Positions 10,594 to 20,064 of a stretch of 64,000 bases of DNA are shown here, piece by piece. The position numbers were made by a program, and so were the translations under genes. The stretch comes from an uncultured Paenibacillaceae bacterium (GTDB taxonomy: Bacteria > Bacillota > Bacilli > Paenibacillales > K13): positions 186,001 through 250,000 of the forward strand of contig CAJXLT010000002.1 in the NCBI GenBank assembly GCA_913056365.1. Direction: 5' to 3'. The notes under the pieces are model-generated. The model made no database searches, was not told the DNA's origin, and saw only the letters and a program-made list of their open reading frames with translations. Every line of letters starts with the position of its first letter. The stretch's first letter is position 1.

Positions 10594-11181
10594 TTATGGG
10601 CTCAAATGCGCAGCACAGTTGTACAAGTTACATGCGATGCCTTCGGGATGGAATTTCAACAGCGTCACAGAAGTGTTGTGCAACTTCTCCTCCGTTGGCA
10701 CTTCAGGGATAAGACGCTTTAAGGCATAGCCAATCAACCCGCCATGACTGACTGCTATTATCCGCTTCCCTTGGTGGACATCAGCCAATCGGCGAATGGC
10801 TGTCTCCCCTCTGACCATGATCTGAACCGGCTGCTCGCGCCCGAGATCTACCTTCCACCATTCCTTGCCCCAGCGAGCTATGCGTTCCTCTTCGGTCGTG
10901 CCTTCAATTTGCCCGCAATTCATTTCACGCAGCTCCGGCTCTAGCATCACATTAGCAGCGATACCTAGTCGAGCTGCAATGATCTCCGCAGTTTCTCTTG
11001 CTCTGCCAAGATCACTTGAAATAATCGCATCCCACTCTTCAGTAGCCAATCGTTCCGCTAATCGGCGCGCCTGCTCACGTCCTTCTTCATTCAAGGGAAT
11101 ATCGGTCCAGCCTTGCGCCTTCCCTGTGACGTTCCAGTCCGTGATACCATGTCGAACGCATGCAATAACGGTCATCTGCAC
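10594..11181 (-). CDS. Histidine phosphatase family protein
   Basis: VRHGITDWN, SDLGRARETAEIIA, VSHGGLI. Confidence 0.9.
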   Translation of the reverse strand: MQMTVIACVRHGITDWNVTGKAQGWTDIPLNEEGREQARRLAERLATEEWDAIISSDLGRARETAEIIAARLGIAANVMLEPELREMNCGQIEGTTEEERIARWGKEWWKVDLGREQPVQIMVRGETAIRRLADVHQGKRIIAVSHGGLIGYALKRLIPEVPTEEKLHNTSVTLLKFHPEGIACNLYNCAAHLSP

Positions 11182-11199
11182 AGCTCCTCTCCCTAGCCT

Positions 11200-11448
11200 C
11201 TATTTCCTGTCCGATTTTTCCATTCCATATAGCTCATCATCAATTCCTGCCCAGCGCTCGCTGAGCATGCCGCGCACATCGGACAACGCTTTATTGTAGA
11301 CAGCAGGACCGATAAGCTCAAGCATCATGTCGAGCAAAGTTTCTGCCGCTAATGCGCCAATCTCCTCGCCTCGCTCCTCTGCGAAAAAACGCTGCACTTC
11401 ACGAATCCATGCGTCCTTCTGCTCCTTCGGCAGTTTCAACATCAACAT
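11200..11448 (-). CDS. DUF2164 family protein
   Basis: LPKEQKDAWIREVQRFFAEERGEEIGALAAETLLDMMLELIGPAVYNKA. Confidence 0.75.
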   Translation of the reverse strand: MLMLKLPKEQKDAWIREVQRFFAEERGEEIGALAAETLLDMMLELIGPAVYNKALSDVRGMLSERWAGIDDELYGMEKSDRK

Positions 11449-11494
11449 AGTCTACCCTCCCCGCCTGAAAGTGTTCATAAATGCAATAATCTGC

Positions 11495-11935
11495 TTATAG
11501 TAAGATTGCCTGACGCTGCCGCTGAATGGCTTCCATCCACGCTGCACAGTCCACATTGGTGAACGCTGCAGCAGATAAGCTGCCGTCGGCTTCACGGTAT
11601 GTAATAATAAGCAGTCGGCTAAGACTCACCATTGCCTTGAATGTATGGGCTTCATCGATCCCAATCAGAGTGGACAGCGGGATATCGAGCGAGCCGTTGC
11701 CCACATACCGCTTGAACTGGATGGAGGCTGTGGTGAGAACGAATATGCCGGCGCCGCTCCAAGATTTGACACTGTCGGTACCAGAATCGACCCCGAAGCA
11801 GCTGCCTGCATAAGCAAGTCGAATGATGCTTTCCCTTGCAAACCTTTGACGCAGTTGAACGATACGCGCTATTCCAAGCAGAAATATGACGCCAATTGCC
11901 ATTGCAACTGTGATTGCTATCCATTCTACACCCAT
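11495..11935 (-). CDS. Membrane-anchored protein of unknown function (PH-like C-terminus possible)
   Basis: N-terminal TM MGVEWIAITVAMAIGVIFLLGIARIV, then soluble domain. Confidence 0.5.
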   Translation of the reverse strand: MGVEWIAITVAMAIGVIFLLGIARIVQLRQRFARESIIRLAYAGSCFGVDSGTDSVKSWSGAGIFVLTTASIQFKRYVGNGSLDIPLSTLIGIDEAHTFKAMVSLSRLLIITYREADGSLSAAAFTNVDCAAWMEAIQRQRQAILL

Positions 11936-12051
11936 TATACGTCCATCCTCTCTTGCTTTCATCCATACGCACGGTATCATCTGCGTTCGATTCACAAGCG
12001 ACCACATATTAGACGAAATATGACTGACATGAATCTTGTATTCAATCTTCC

Positions 12052-12789
12052 TTAAGTCTTGTGGAATGCGCGATACACGGCTGTACGCAGCTCGATCACA
12101 TAGGGGACCGTCTCTGGCATATCTGCTGTTTCTGCCAATCGTACTGCTGCTTCGATGTCATATGGCACCCGGATGAATTGCACGGACAACGCGGAGCGCT
12201 GCTGTTGTTCAAGCTTCCCTTCCAGGATGACATAGGCAGACTCTGGACTGTCCAGCGGATTGCCTACACTCCCTGTATTAAACAGCTGCCTGTGCTGCAA
12301 GTGCTGCATATATGTGTGGTGTATATCGCCGTATCCGACAATGTCCGGCTCGTGATCCGTATGCTCCGTCCATTCCGTATTGGCAAACATCGCAGTGCGC
12401 ATACCAAGCTCATCCCATGGTTGGACGCGATGATACAAGCTTTGGGGAGATGCATGCAGCAAGCGGATTCGTCTCCCGCTCATCATAAATTCGTGACTAA
12501 ACGGAAGCTCGCGCAAGTACTGCATCCTCTCCGCTCCTAATCGTTCCTGCTGCCACAAGGCATGAGGTCGTTCTTGCTGCAGGCTGATGCTCTCATCCCA
12601 GTTGCCCCGTACAACAATATCGCATCGCTCGCGGATGCAATCTACCGCCATATCTGGCTGTGGCCCCTTGCCTACTAGGTCCCCAAGACAATAAACATGC
12701 GTAATGCCGCGATCTGCAATATCTGCTAGTACAGCTTCCAGTGCAGGCATATTCCCGTGTATATCTGAAATAATGGCTATCCGGTCCAC
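12052..12789 (-). CDS. Metallophosphoesterase family protein
   Basis: ISDIHGNMPALEAVL, YCLGDLVGKGP, RGNWDE, GDIHHTY, NTGSVGNPLD. Confidence 0.9.
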   Translation of the reverse strand: MDRIAIISDIHGNMPALEAVLADIADRGITHVYCLGDLVGKGPQPDMAVDCIRERCDIVVRGNWDESISLQQERPHALWQQERLGAERMQYLRELPFSHEFMMSGRRIRLLHASPQSLYHRVQPWDELGMRTAMFANTEWTEHTDHEPDIVGYGDIHHTYMQHLQHRQLFNTGSVGNPLDSPESAYVILEGKLEQQQRSALSVQFIRVPYDIEAAVRLAETADMPETVPYVIELRTAVYRAFHKT

Positions 12790-12814
12790 TGTTAACCAAC
12801 CTCGCTTTCCCCTA

Positions 12815-13798
12815 TCATATTAACACCTGCCATGCCTGCTGATCGAGTGTCACATGATGGTTAGGAATAAGGGACATCTCAAACTCGTCTATCAAATCTG
12901 CTGCCTGGATAGGTTCAGGTTCAGGCAGCAAACCAGCCAAGTAGGCTAGCAAGCCGATGATCTGTTGCGGCTGCGTGCCAGATGCACGCAGCGCGTTCAG
13001 TGTGATCGAGCCGTGCCGCTTGGCAAGCCTGCGGCCGTCTTCGCCTACTAGGAGCGGTACATGAGCATATTGCGGCGCAGCCCAATCCATAGCTGCGAAG
13101 AGTGCCAGCTGTCTAGGAGTAGAATCCAATAGATCTCCCCCGCGCAGCACATCTGTTATCCCCATCAACGCATCATCAACTACAACCGCTAGCTGGTATC
13201 CGATGATGCCATCGGCCCGCTTCACGACGAAATCACCGCCTGCAGGAGCGGCGAAGCACTGTTCTCCCAATACCCCGTCTAAGAAGGATTGGGAACGGTC
13301 GGGCATGGCAAAGCGCAGGGATGGTGTCTTGAGCTGTGCTTTCTGCTTGCGCTCTTCTTCCGTCAACTCTCGACATAATCCAGGATACACTGGACCTAGC
13401 GAAGCCAGTCCGTGCGGCGCGCTGGCAATCGCCATCAGCTCTGCTCTGCTGCAATAGCACGGATATAAGTGTCCTAGTGCGAGAAGCTTGTCCAGCGCTC
13501 GCTCATATAGCTGCAACCGCTCATTCTGAATATAAGGCGCGCAATCACCTTCAAGCCCCGGACCCTCATCCCAGTCTAATCCCAGCCAGTCCATATCTCT
13601 ATAGATTTGCTCAACGTAGTGAGGCTTGCACCGCGGCTTGTCAATATCCTCTATGCGAAGCAGGAACTGCCCGCCTGCCTTCCGCATCTGCAGCCAGCCA
13701 AGCAGTGCGGGCAAAGCATTGCCCAGATGCAAAAAACCAGACGGAGTAGGCGCGAACCGGCCTCGTCGCACAGCCTGATTGTTGGATATGCTTTCCAT
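12815..13798 (-). CDS. gluQRS: Glutamyl-Q tRNA(Asp) synthetase
   Basis: RFAPTPSGFLHLGNA, RIEDIDKPRC, RLAKRHGSI; short GluRS without anticodon domain. Confidence 0.85.
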   Translation of the reverse strand: MESISNNQAVRRGRFAPTPSGFLHLGNALPALLGWLQMRKAGGQFLLRIEDIDKPRCKPHYVEQIYRDMDWLGLDWDEGPGLEGDCAPYIQNERLQLYERALDKLLALGHLYPCYCSRAELMAIASAPHGLASLGPVYPGLCRELTEEERKQKAQLKTPSLRFAMPDRSQSFLDGVLGEQCFAAPAGGDFVVKRADGIIGYQLAVVVDDALMGITDVLRGGDLLDSTPRQLALFAAMDWAAPQYAHVPLLVGEDGRRLAKRHGSITLNALRASGTQPQQIIGLLAYLAGLLPEPEPIQAADLIDEFEMSLIPNHHVTLDQQAWQVLI

Positions 13799-13827
13799 TC
13801 GCGCTCATCCTTTCAATCATTGCCATC

Positions 13828-14610
13828 CTATTCGTCATATTGTTGCTGCAAGTGCTCGAAGATTCGCGACAAGCGCTTCACCTCATCTGTCGACGAGGAG
13901 GAATGGAAGCGAATCTCACCGTTCCCTATCCCGTTGCCAGCAGCTGAGTAAGCTTCCAGCTTGCGCATCAGATGAAGAATGGTCCCGCGGTTCCCATCGA
14001 TCAATGCAGCTTCTACCGGCAGTAAATGGGCGAAGACTTGCTTGAAATACACATAATGCGTACAACCCATCACGAATGCGCCGTATTGGCTTACATCATA
14101 CGGAGCTAACGCTTCCTGCAAGTATGCTTCCACTTCTGGTCCGGTGAACTGCTCCTTCTCTGCGAAGCGAACAAGCTCAGGCAATGCAAGCGGATCAACC
14201 AGCTGCTCAGCCTCGATGCCGGCTACTAGCTCAGCGAACTTGCTCTCCTTCAACGTTAGCCGTGTCGCCGACACAAGCACACGCTTGCGGCTTGCCTGTA
14301 CGAGCTGCACGGCCGGCTTGACTGCAGGCTCCATGCCAATGATCGGCATCCGGTATCGGTCTCGAAGCGCTTGTATGGCTATACTCGTCGCTGTATTACA
14401 CGCAATGACGACAGCATGCACGTCATACTGCTCAGTCATTGCTTGTATCGCATGACATACGAGATGCTCTACTTCCTGCTTGCTTCTTACTCCGTAAGGA
14501 ACATGACGGGTATCCGCATAATAAATATAGTCTTCATTCGGCATCAGCCTTATGGCTTCATGCAAGACAGTTAATCCTCCGATGCCGGAGTCGAAAAATA
14601 CAATGCTCAT
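13828..14610 (-). CDS. murI: Glutamate racemase
   Basis: FFDSGIGGLTVL, ACNTATS, VMGCTHYV. Confidence 0.9.
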   Translation of the reverse strand: MSIVFFDSGIGGLTVLHEAIRLMPNEDYIYYADTRHVPYGVRSKQEVEHLVCHAIQAMTEQYDVHAVVIACNTATSIAIQALRDRYRMPIIGMEPAVKPAVQLVQASRKRVLVSATRLTLKESKFAELVAGIEAEQLVDPLALPELVRFAEKEQFTGPEVEAYLQEALAPYDVSQYGAFVMGCTHYVYFKQVFAHLLPVEAALIDGNRGTILHLMRKLEAYSAAGNGIGNGEIRFHSSSSTDEVKRLSRIFEHLQQQYDE

Positions 14611-14638
14611 ACGAGTCTCCTTGTAAGCTGGCTTCAGA

Positions 14639-15022
14639 TTAAGGTGATTTCTTCTTCACCCGATCTTCGTGACGATAACGAAGCGCCGACCAAGTTTCAT
14701 CCAAGCTCACTTGACGAACTGGCCGCAGCTGATAAGCGATGAATGTATCCCATAGCAAATCACGATGAATATCCGACTTCAACTTGGACGACTTCTTCGG
14801 ATAAGCTAACCACAAGATGCTGTCTCCTTCAGCTAATGAAGCCGCAACTTCTTCCTTCCACTGCTCCACTTCTGCTGCATTGCGTGCGAAGAACAGGATG
14901 AAATCTGCCCCCTTCTGCAAGTCTGTTGAGGCCTCTATGTCCCAAGTGAAGGTTTCTGGCGCATGAAGCAACAGCGCCTTGCCCCCCTTATATTGCAGTT
15001 TCTTCCTTAATTCCGCGCTCAT
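14639..15022 (-). CDS. DUF3052-like small protein
   Basis: LQYKGGKALLLHAPE...FILFFARNAAEVE...DSILWLAYPKKSSKLKSDIHRDLLWD. Confidence 0.55.
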   Translation of the reverse strand: MSAELRKKLQYKGGKALLLHAPETFTWDIEASTDLQKGADFILFFARNAAEVEQWKEEVAASLAEGDSILWLAYPKKSSKLKSDIHRDLLWDTFIAYQLRPVRQVSLDETWSALRYRHEDRVKKKSP

Positions 15023-15564
15023 TGGTAGCCTCCTGATTGTATAAGTTTGTATTATGCTTGCGCTGATACCGGGTATTCGCACGGATTGCCATGCAGATAA
15101 TAGCGCGCCAACCGATCGAAGCTCCGTCTATAGCTATCTGTATGCTTGAAGCCAGTCCTTAATCAATCTCACCACGTATTCACCCGTCCGTCTTGTATGC
15201 AATCAGTATATCACAAAAGCACATTTATCGGTTGCCCAACTGCACCCATTCTGCATCTGTTACAGCTTCTTACCATACACCGGTCTCAATAGTGTGCAAG
15301 TAAGCGCTTTGCCACCTTGATCCGTCAGCTCAGCATACAGGCGTGTTCTGCAATAACGGACAATTGTGTTTTTATTCACGACAGATTGGTACATAGGATG
15401 CGATTAACGGAATTTTATGGACTTATTGCGTACTTCGAAGCTGGTTTCCTTAGTCGAATGCGCATATACGACCACTTTATTCTGCTATTTCAGTAAATTT
15501 CCAACATTAATGAGAATACGAACAATATTACCCGTTATTCCGATTACTCCCTACCCAAGTGAAA

Positions 15565-15600
15565 AACTCGCCTTGAAGCCATCGAGCTTCAAAGCGAGTT
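15565..15600. terminator. Terminator-like hairpin
   Basis: AACTCGCCTTGAAG / CTTCAAAGCGAGTT with one mismatch. Confidence 0.5.
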
Positions 15601-15728
15601 CCTATCTACAACGTCAATCGCCGGTTCTCCAAACTGCAAGCGCGGCAACCGATCGATTACAAGTCGTCATGCACAACTATCAATGAGCACCGCGCCACTA
15701 ACTTACCCCTATCTAATCTTTGTACACA

Positions 15729-15762
15729 GTGCTAGTCATACTCAACCAAGCACGACTAGCAC
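15729..15762 (-). terminator. Terminator-like hairpin overlapping the 3' end of the GH94 gene
   Basis: GTGCTAGTC ... GACTAGCAC. Confidence 0.45.
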
Positions 15763-18168
15763 TTCATTCTTCTCATTCAGCTTGCGGTCTGGCAGCACAT
15801 TGTCGTTAAGCTCCTCACCGTTCAAGATAAGCTTCACAACACCTTTCTCCACACCGTTCGGATTTTCGACCTTGATCTGAAGCTGCTTGCCCCTGAACTC
15901 CCGATACATCGTAAAGCTTCTCCATGCCGACGGAATGCACGGATCCAGTCGCAATCCATCGAATTCAGGCTGCACGCCCATAATTCCCTCGACCAATGAA
16001 ACCATGACAGTCGATGCGGTACCCGTCAGCCAATGCACGTGACCGCGTCCGTAGAATGGACTGTCTGTACCTTCAATTGACTGACCATGTACATAGGGCT
16101 CCAGCTTGCGAATTTCCGCCCTGTCATTCATCGAAGCCGGATTGCTCTCAGTGAAGTACTCATATGCCCGCTCCCCGCGTCCAAGCATCGTCTCTGCGAG
16201 AATTAGCCACCCCTGTGGCTGTGAGAAGATGCCCGCGTTCTCCTTCGTAGTCCCATTGAACAGAGCCATGCGCGCAACAGGCAGACCGAACTTCTTGAAC
16301 GGCGGGTAGAACAGCATCGCGCCATATGCCGTATTCAACTGCTCATAAACCCGGTCCATTGCTGTCAATGCTTGCTCCGGTGTGGCACACCCGCTCAGGA
16401 TGGACCACGTTTGCGGATTCAACCAGAGACTCGCCTCCTCATTCTCGCGAGAGCCTATTACGTAGCCGTCCTCCGTAAATCCGCGGACGAATCGATCCCC
16501 TTCCCACGCATGCTTCTGAATATGATCATACAACGATGTGCGCAGCTGATCAGCCCAACGGACCTGCTCATCATCTTGCTTATGCGCGGCAATTTCCATA
16601 TAGACACGCAGTGCTAGGTACAACTGAAAAGCCACGAACAACGATTCGCCGCGAGCGCCTAACCGGAGCGCATCGTTCCAATCAGCATGCAGCCCGACAG
16701 GCATACCGTGCTCACCCAGACGATCGATGCTGAACTGAATCGCTCTGCGCAAATGCTCATAGACAGTCCCTTCACCTTGATCCGAGTACGGAATGACTTC
16801 ATCCACATACGCCCAGTTGCCACTTTCCTTCAAATAACGAACGGCAGTCGGGAATAGCCACAACGCATCATCTGCACGGTAGAACGGATGTCCGGTCTCG
16901 CGCGCATACTCCGGATCATCCGGCGTTCCTTCATGACCAGGTCTGTGGTCGAACTTCACCAAAGGGAGCCCTCCGCCGTTCGACACTTGGGCGGACAGCA
17001 TTAGCGTCAGCCGTTCTCGAGCCAGCTCCGGCTCCAAGTGCATAATCCCTTGAATATCCTGCACAGTATCGCGATACCCCAACCCATTGCGCAAGCCGCA
17101 ATATTGGAAGGAAGCTGCCCTCGACCAGATGAACGTAATGAAGCATTGGTAGGCATTCCAGACATTCACCATTTGGTTAAAGTTATCGTCCGGCGTCTGC
17201 ACTTGGAAGCGATTCAGCTTGCTGTGCCAATAGCTCTTCAGCTCCTGCAGCTCTTCCTCGACGATCGCCATATTCTCATAACGGCTTATGATTGCTCTAG
17301 CATCCTCCTCCGCATATGCGCCAAGCATGAACACCATCTCTTTCGTCTCACCTGGTTCTAGATCCACATCAATCTGCAAGGCACCGCATGAATTGCCATT
17401 ATAATTCAACGTGTTCGTACAGGCGCCGTACTCGACAGAAGCTGGATTCTGGTAACCGCGATAATCCCCGACGAAGATATCTCGGTCTCCATCATATCGG
17501 CTCACTTCGGAACCTTGCACACCGAAGAACCGCCAGATGCCGTCCCCGGCTGCATCACTCAGTCCAGAAGTCCCTCCATCCACTTCCGATACGTGCTCAT
17601 TAATGGCCTGAAGAATCATATTATCCCGATAATAGGTCTTGCTAATAAACTGCGTATATTGCAGATTAACAGTATCTTGCTCATAGTTAGCATCGTTCGT
17701 AAACTCCACATAGCCGAACAGAGCTAGCTTGCGCGGTCTGTCGTCCTGATTCGTCACCTTGAACCGCCATACTTCATACGTCTTGTCAAGCGGAACGTAG
17801 TACAGCGTGTCGGTTTCAATCTTCTTATATTTGGATTTGATCGCCGTATAAGCAGTACCGTGGCGGCACTCTGACTCGTATTGACTCAGATCCTTACCTA
17901 CCGGCTGCCAAGCAGCTGACCAATAATCGCCCTCTTCACTGTCTCTTATGTAAATATAACGACCCGGCTGATCGGCTGGTGTACTATTGAAGCGGTAGCG
18001 GATCAGGCGCCCATTCGCTCCTGACTTCACGAAGCTGTATCCCCCGGCATTATTGGAAATAATCGCACCATAGTCCGGCGAGCCCAAATAATTGGCCCAA
18101 GGAGCAGGTGTATTCGGCTGCGTAATGACATATTCCTTGTTCACCCCGTCAAAAAAACCGTACCTCAT
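15742..18168 (-). CDS. GH94 glycoside phosphorylase (cellobiose phosphorylase-like)
   Basis: 808 aa; MRYGFFDGVNKEYVITQPNTPAPWANYLG, GLRNGLGYRDTVQDIQGIMH, HADWNDALRLG. Confidence 0.85.
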   Translation of the reverse strand: MRYGFFDGVNKEYVITQPNTPAPWANYLGSPDYGAIISNNAGGYSFVKSGANGRLIRYRFNSTPADQPGRYIYIRDSEEGDYWSAAWQPVGKDLSQYESECRHGTAYTAIKSKYKKIETDTLYYVPLDKTYEVWRFKVTNQDDRPRKLALFGYVEFTNDANYEQDTVNLQYTQFISKTYYRDNMILQAINEHVSEVDGGTSGLSDAAGDGIWRFFGVQGSEVSRYDGDRDIFVGDYRGYQNPASVEYGACTNTLNYNGNSCGALQIDVDLEPGETKEMVFMLGAYAEEDARAIISRYENMAIVEEELQELKSYWHSKLNRFQVQTPDDNFNQMVNVWNAYQCFITFIWSRAASFQYCGLRNGLGYRDTVQDIQGIMHLEPELARERLTLMLSAQVSNGGGLPLVKFDHRPGHEGTPDDPEYARETGHPFYRADDALWLFPTAVRYLKESGNWAYVDEVIPYSDQGEGTVYEHLRRAIQFSIDRLGEHGMPVGLHADWNDALRLGARGESLFVAFQLYLALRVYMEIAAHKQDDEQVRWADQLRTSLYDHIQKHAWEGDRFVRGFTEDGYVIGSRENEEASLWLNPQTWSILSGCATPEQALTAMDRVYEQLNTAYGAMLFYPPFKKFGLPVARMALFNGTTKENAGIFSQPQGWLILAETMLGRGERAYEYFTESNPASMNDRAEIRKLEPYVHGQSIEGTDSPFYGRGHVHWLTGTASTVMVSLVEGIMGVQPEFDGLRLDPCIPSAWRSFTMYREFRGKQLQIKVENPNGVEKGVVKLILNGEELNDNVLPDRKLNEKNEVLVVLG

Positions 18169-18196
18169 CCTTCATCCCTCCATTTGTCCGCTCAAG

Positions 18197-18208
18197 GAAA
18201 ACGTTTTC
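18197..18208. promoter_or_regulatory. LacI/CcpA-type operator upstream of GH94 gene
   Basis: Perfect palindrome GAAAACGTTTTC about 30 nt upstream of the GH94 start. Confidence 0.6.
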
Positions 18209-18295
18209 TGTCAACGACTAGCATAGCAAAGTCCCACAAGTACTGCAATAGTACAAATGTCCTCTGCAGACTAATCAGCTATACAGAAATGATAC

Positions 18296-18448
18296 TTACC
18301 TCTTCCGCATCGCTCTGCGCTCGGCATAATCCACACACTTGAAGCATACCTTGACAGGCTTGCCTGCATCATTGACATAGTTCCTTGGTTCCACAGCTTT
18401 AGTGCCGCAAATATAGCATTTTGAAGAACGAAATAACCAACCGAACAC
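18296..18448 (-). CDS. Small zinc-ribbon protein (~50 aa), GTG start
   Basis: AAGGAGG followed by GTG; CYICGTKAVEPRNYVNDAGKPVKVCFKCVDYAERRAMRKR (two CxxC). Confidence 0.6.
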   Translation of the reverse strand: MFGWLFRSSKCYICGTKAVEPRNYVNDAGKPVKVCFKCVDYAERRAMRKR

Positions 18449-18562
18449 AACATCGCCTCCTTGCAAGACCGACTTGAAATGCTCCACCCTTTTCGGTCGG
18501 TCCTGCAACGCTAAAGGCAAGCATGTGATTAACTATTTGTGAAGGAAATCTTCTCCATGAGA

Positions 18563-20025
18563 TTATGCGAGTGGGGTATTATGATGCTGTAAAGTGAAAC
18601 CTTCATTAATGATACTAGACCGACTGCTCATATTGCAATAAATAGGATCAAAGTTGTGCTTCCGGTAAATCGCCATTAAGGCTTCATTAAATGCAAAGAT
18701 TTCATTAAGAGAAGGAATCGGCATGAATTCTGCTTTCGTTCCTCTTTTAGGTTGAAAGATGCTGTAATCCGGAACAACACCCAATTCAGATAATTCTCTA
18801 ACGCCATCAATGAGTACATATACGGGCTGCAATCCTAATACAAAATTACTTCGCACCTTCCCAAATCCAAATACATCCACAGCTTCCCTATACTTGTTAA
18901 GGAGAACGTGATATGGCGTCTTGCCGGGGCAAATTTTCGTATAGTCTTTCTCCCCTGCAACCTCCATATTGTACTGCACCCACTTCACTCCAGTTTCCTT
19001 GGCAGCGTGCAGTTGCTCCATATTATCGTGCGGGCAAATATTCAAATAGGTGTCAAATCTGGATAGAGGAATTGCTTGATTCAAAGTATGCATAATATCA
19101 TATGTGAAATCCCATACACTTTTTTCATCGGATAAATTGCCTGCCATGAACACCAAATGTTGGTGAGGACCTACTTGCTCGTGTTCCAGAAGGAATGTAA
19201 GAGTCTTGACGTATATACTTTGTCAATCACAATCCAGTCTCCCTCCTCAGGGAGCAGCAACGAATAGTTGAATTCTTCTTCTCTATCGCGCCGGTAAAGC
19301 TGATAGGGATCGTTCTGGCGGTGAACTTCGGTAAAATATATGTGCGGGTCATGCGTACCATTTCCGTACCCTAATGCTAGAGACAACCCCGCAGTCAGAA
19401 CAAACAGCTTGTTCTTCCCCAGCTCAGCAATTTGAGACCATACCCGATGATTCTGATAAACCTTGTCAAGATGAAACATCTTTATCTGTGGCCAGTACTC
19501 GGGAATTATCCCCTCTTTGTATTTATGAACGATATGCTCATTTAGACGCTGGGCGAACGGTGAAAGAGATGTAAAATTTTTAATAGCATGCAGCCCCCTC
19601 CCATCGTATGGAATGTACGAAATTTTTTGATGTAGACTGAGCCGTTCGTAAATTTCCGTCAAGACCCATTGCTTGAATTTATGAAGTTCCGAGTTGGAAG
19701 GACCACATATCGCAATTTCTGTATCAAGTCCATCTCCGTATATTCGTTTCAATGCGGTGTTACTTAAATAACGATCGAGTTCAAGTTGTATCAAATCATA
19801 GCAATCGATAATGGTTTGACTGTCACACAAGTTGAGCGGGTATTCCGGATTGCCTATATCACAGAGCATGACTTCAGGATATCTCAGTACATAAGTAATC
19901 TCCTGTATGGAACAGCCGTCATCTAGTATCTTCTTGGTCTCCGCATAATGCGACGTACTTACGCCGCTTACTGTCCGATTGCAATGAGCGGCACTTGTTA
20001 ACTGGATTGGGACGAATTGGCGCAA
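18563..20025 (-). pseudogene. Radical-SAM-like barrel protein split by a 1-nt frameshift (ORFs 19171-20025 and 18563-19156)
   Basis: TTG start with strong RBS; a frame change at the A-run near 19219-19221 restores ...GDWIVIDKSIYVKTLTFLLEHEQVGPHQHLVFMAGN...; C-part resembles BioB/ThiH-like barrel (YNMEVAGEKDYTKICPGK, NFVLGLQPVYVLIDGVRELSELGVVP). No CX3CX2C seen. Confidence 0.55.
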
Positions 20026-20064
20026 TTTCGATTCACCTCCTCCGATCTAACACCCTGATTCCTG

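Noticed and set aside
15297-15312. Possible cre site AAGTAAGCGCTTTGCC
   Set aside because: Weak match, and no gene start close by in either direction.
15080-15740. ORFs 15417-15686 and 15683-15880 in the large gap before GH94
   Set aside because: No RBS or recognisable protein features; the second overlaps the GH94 gene. Probably non-coding.
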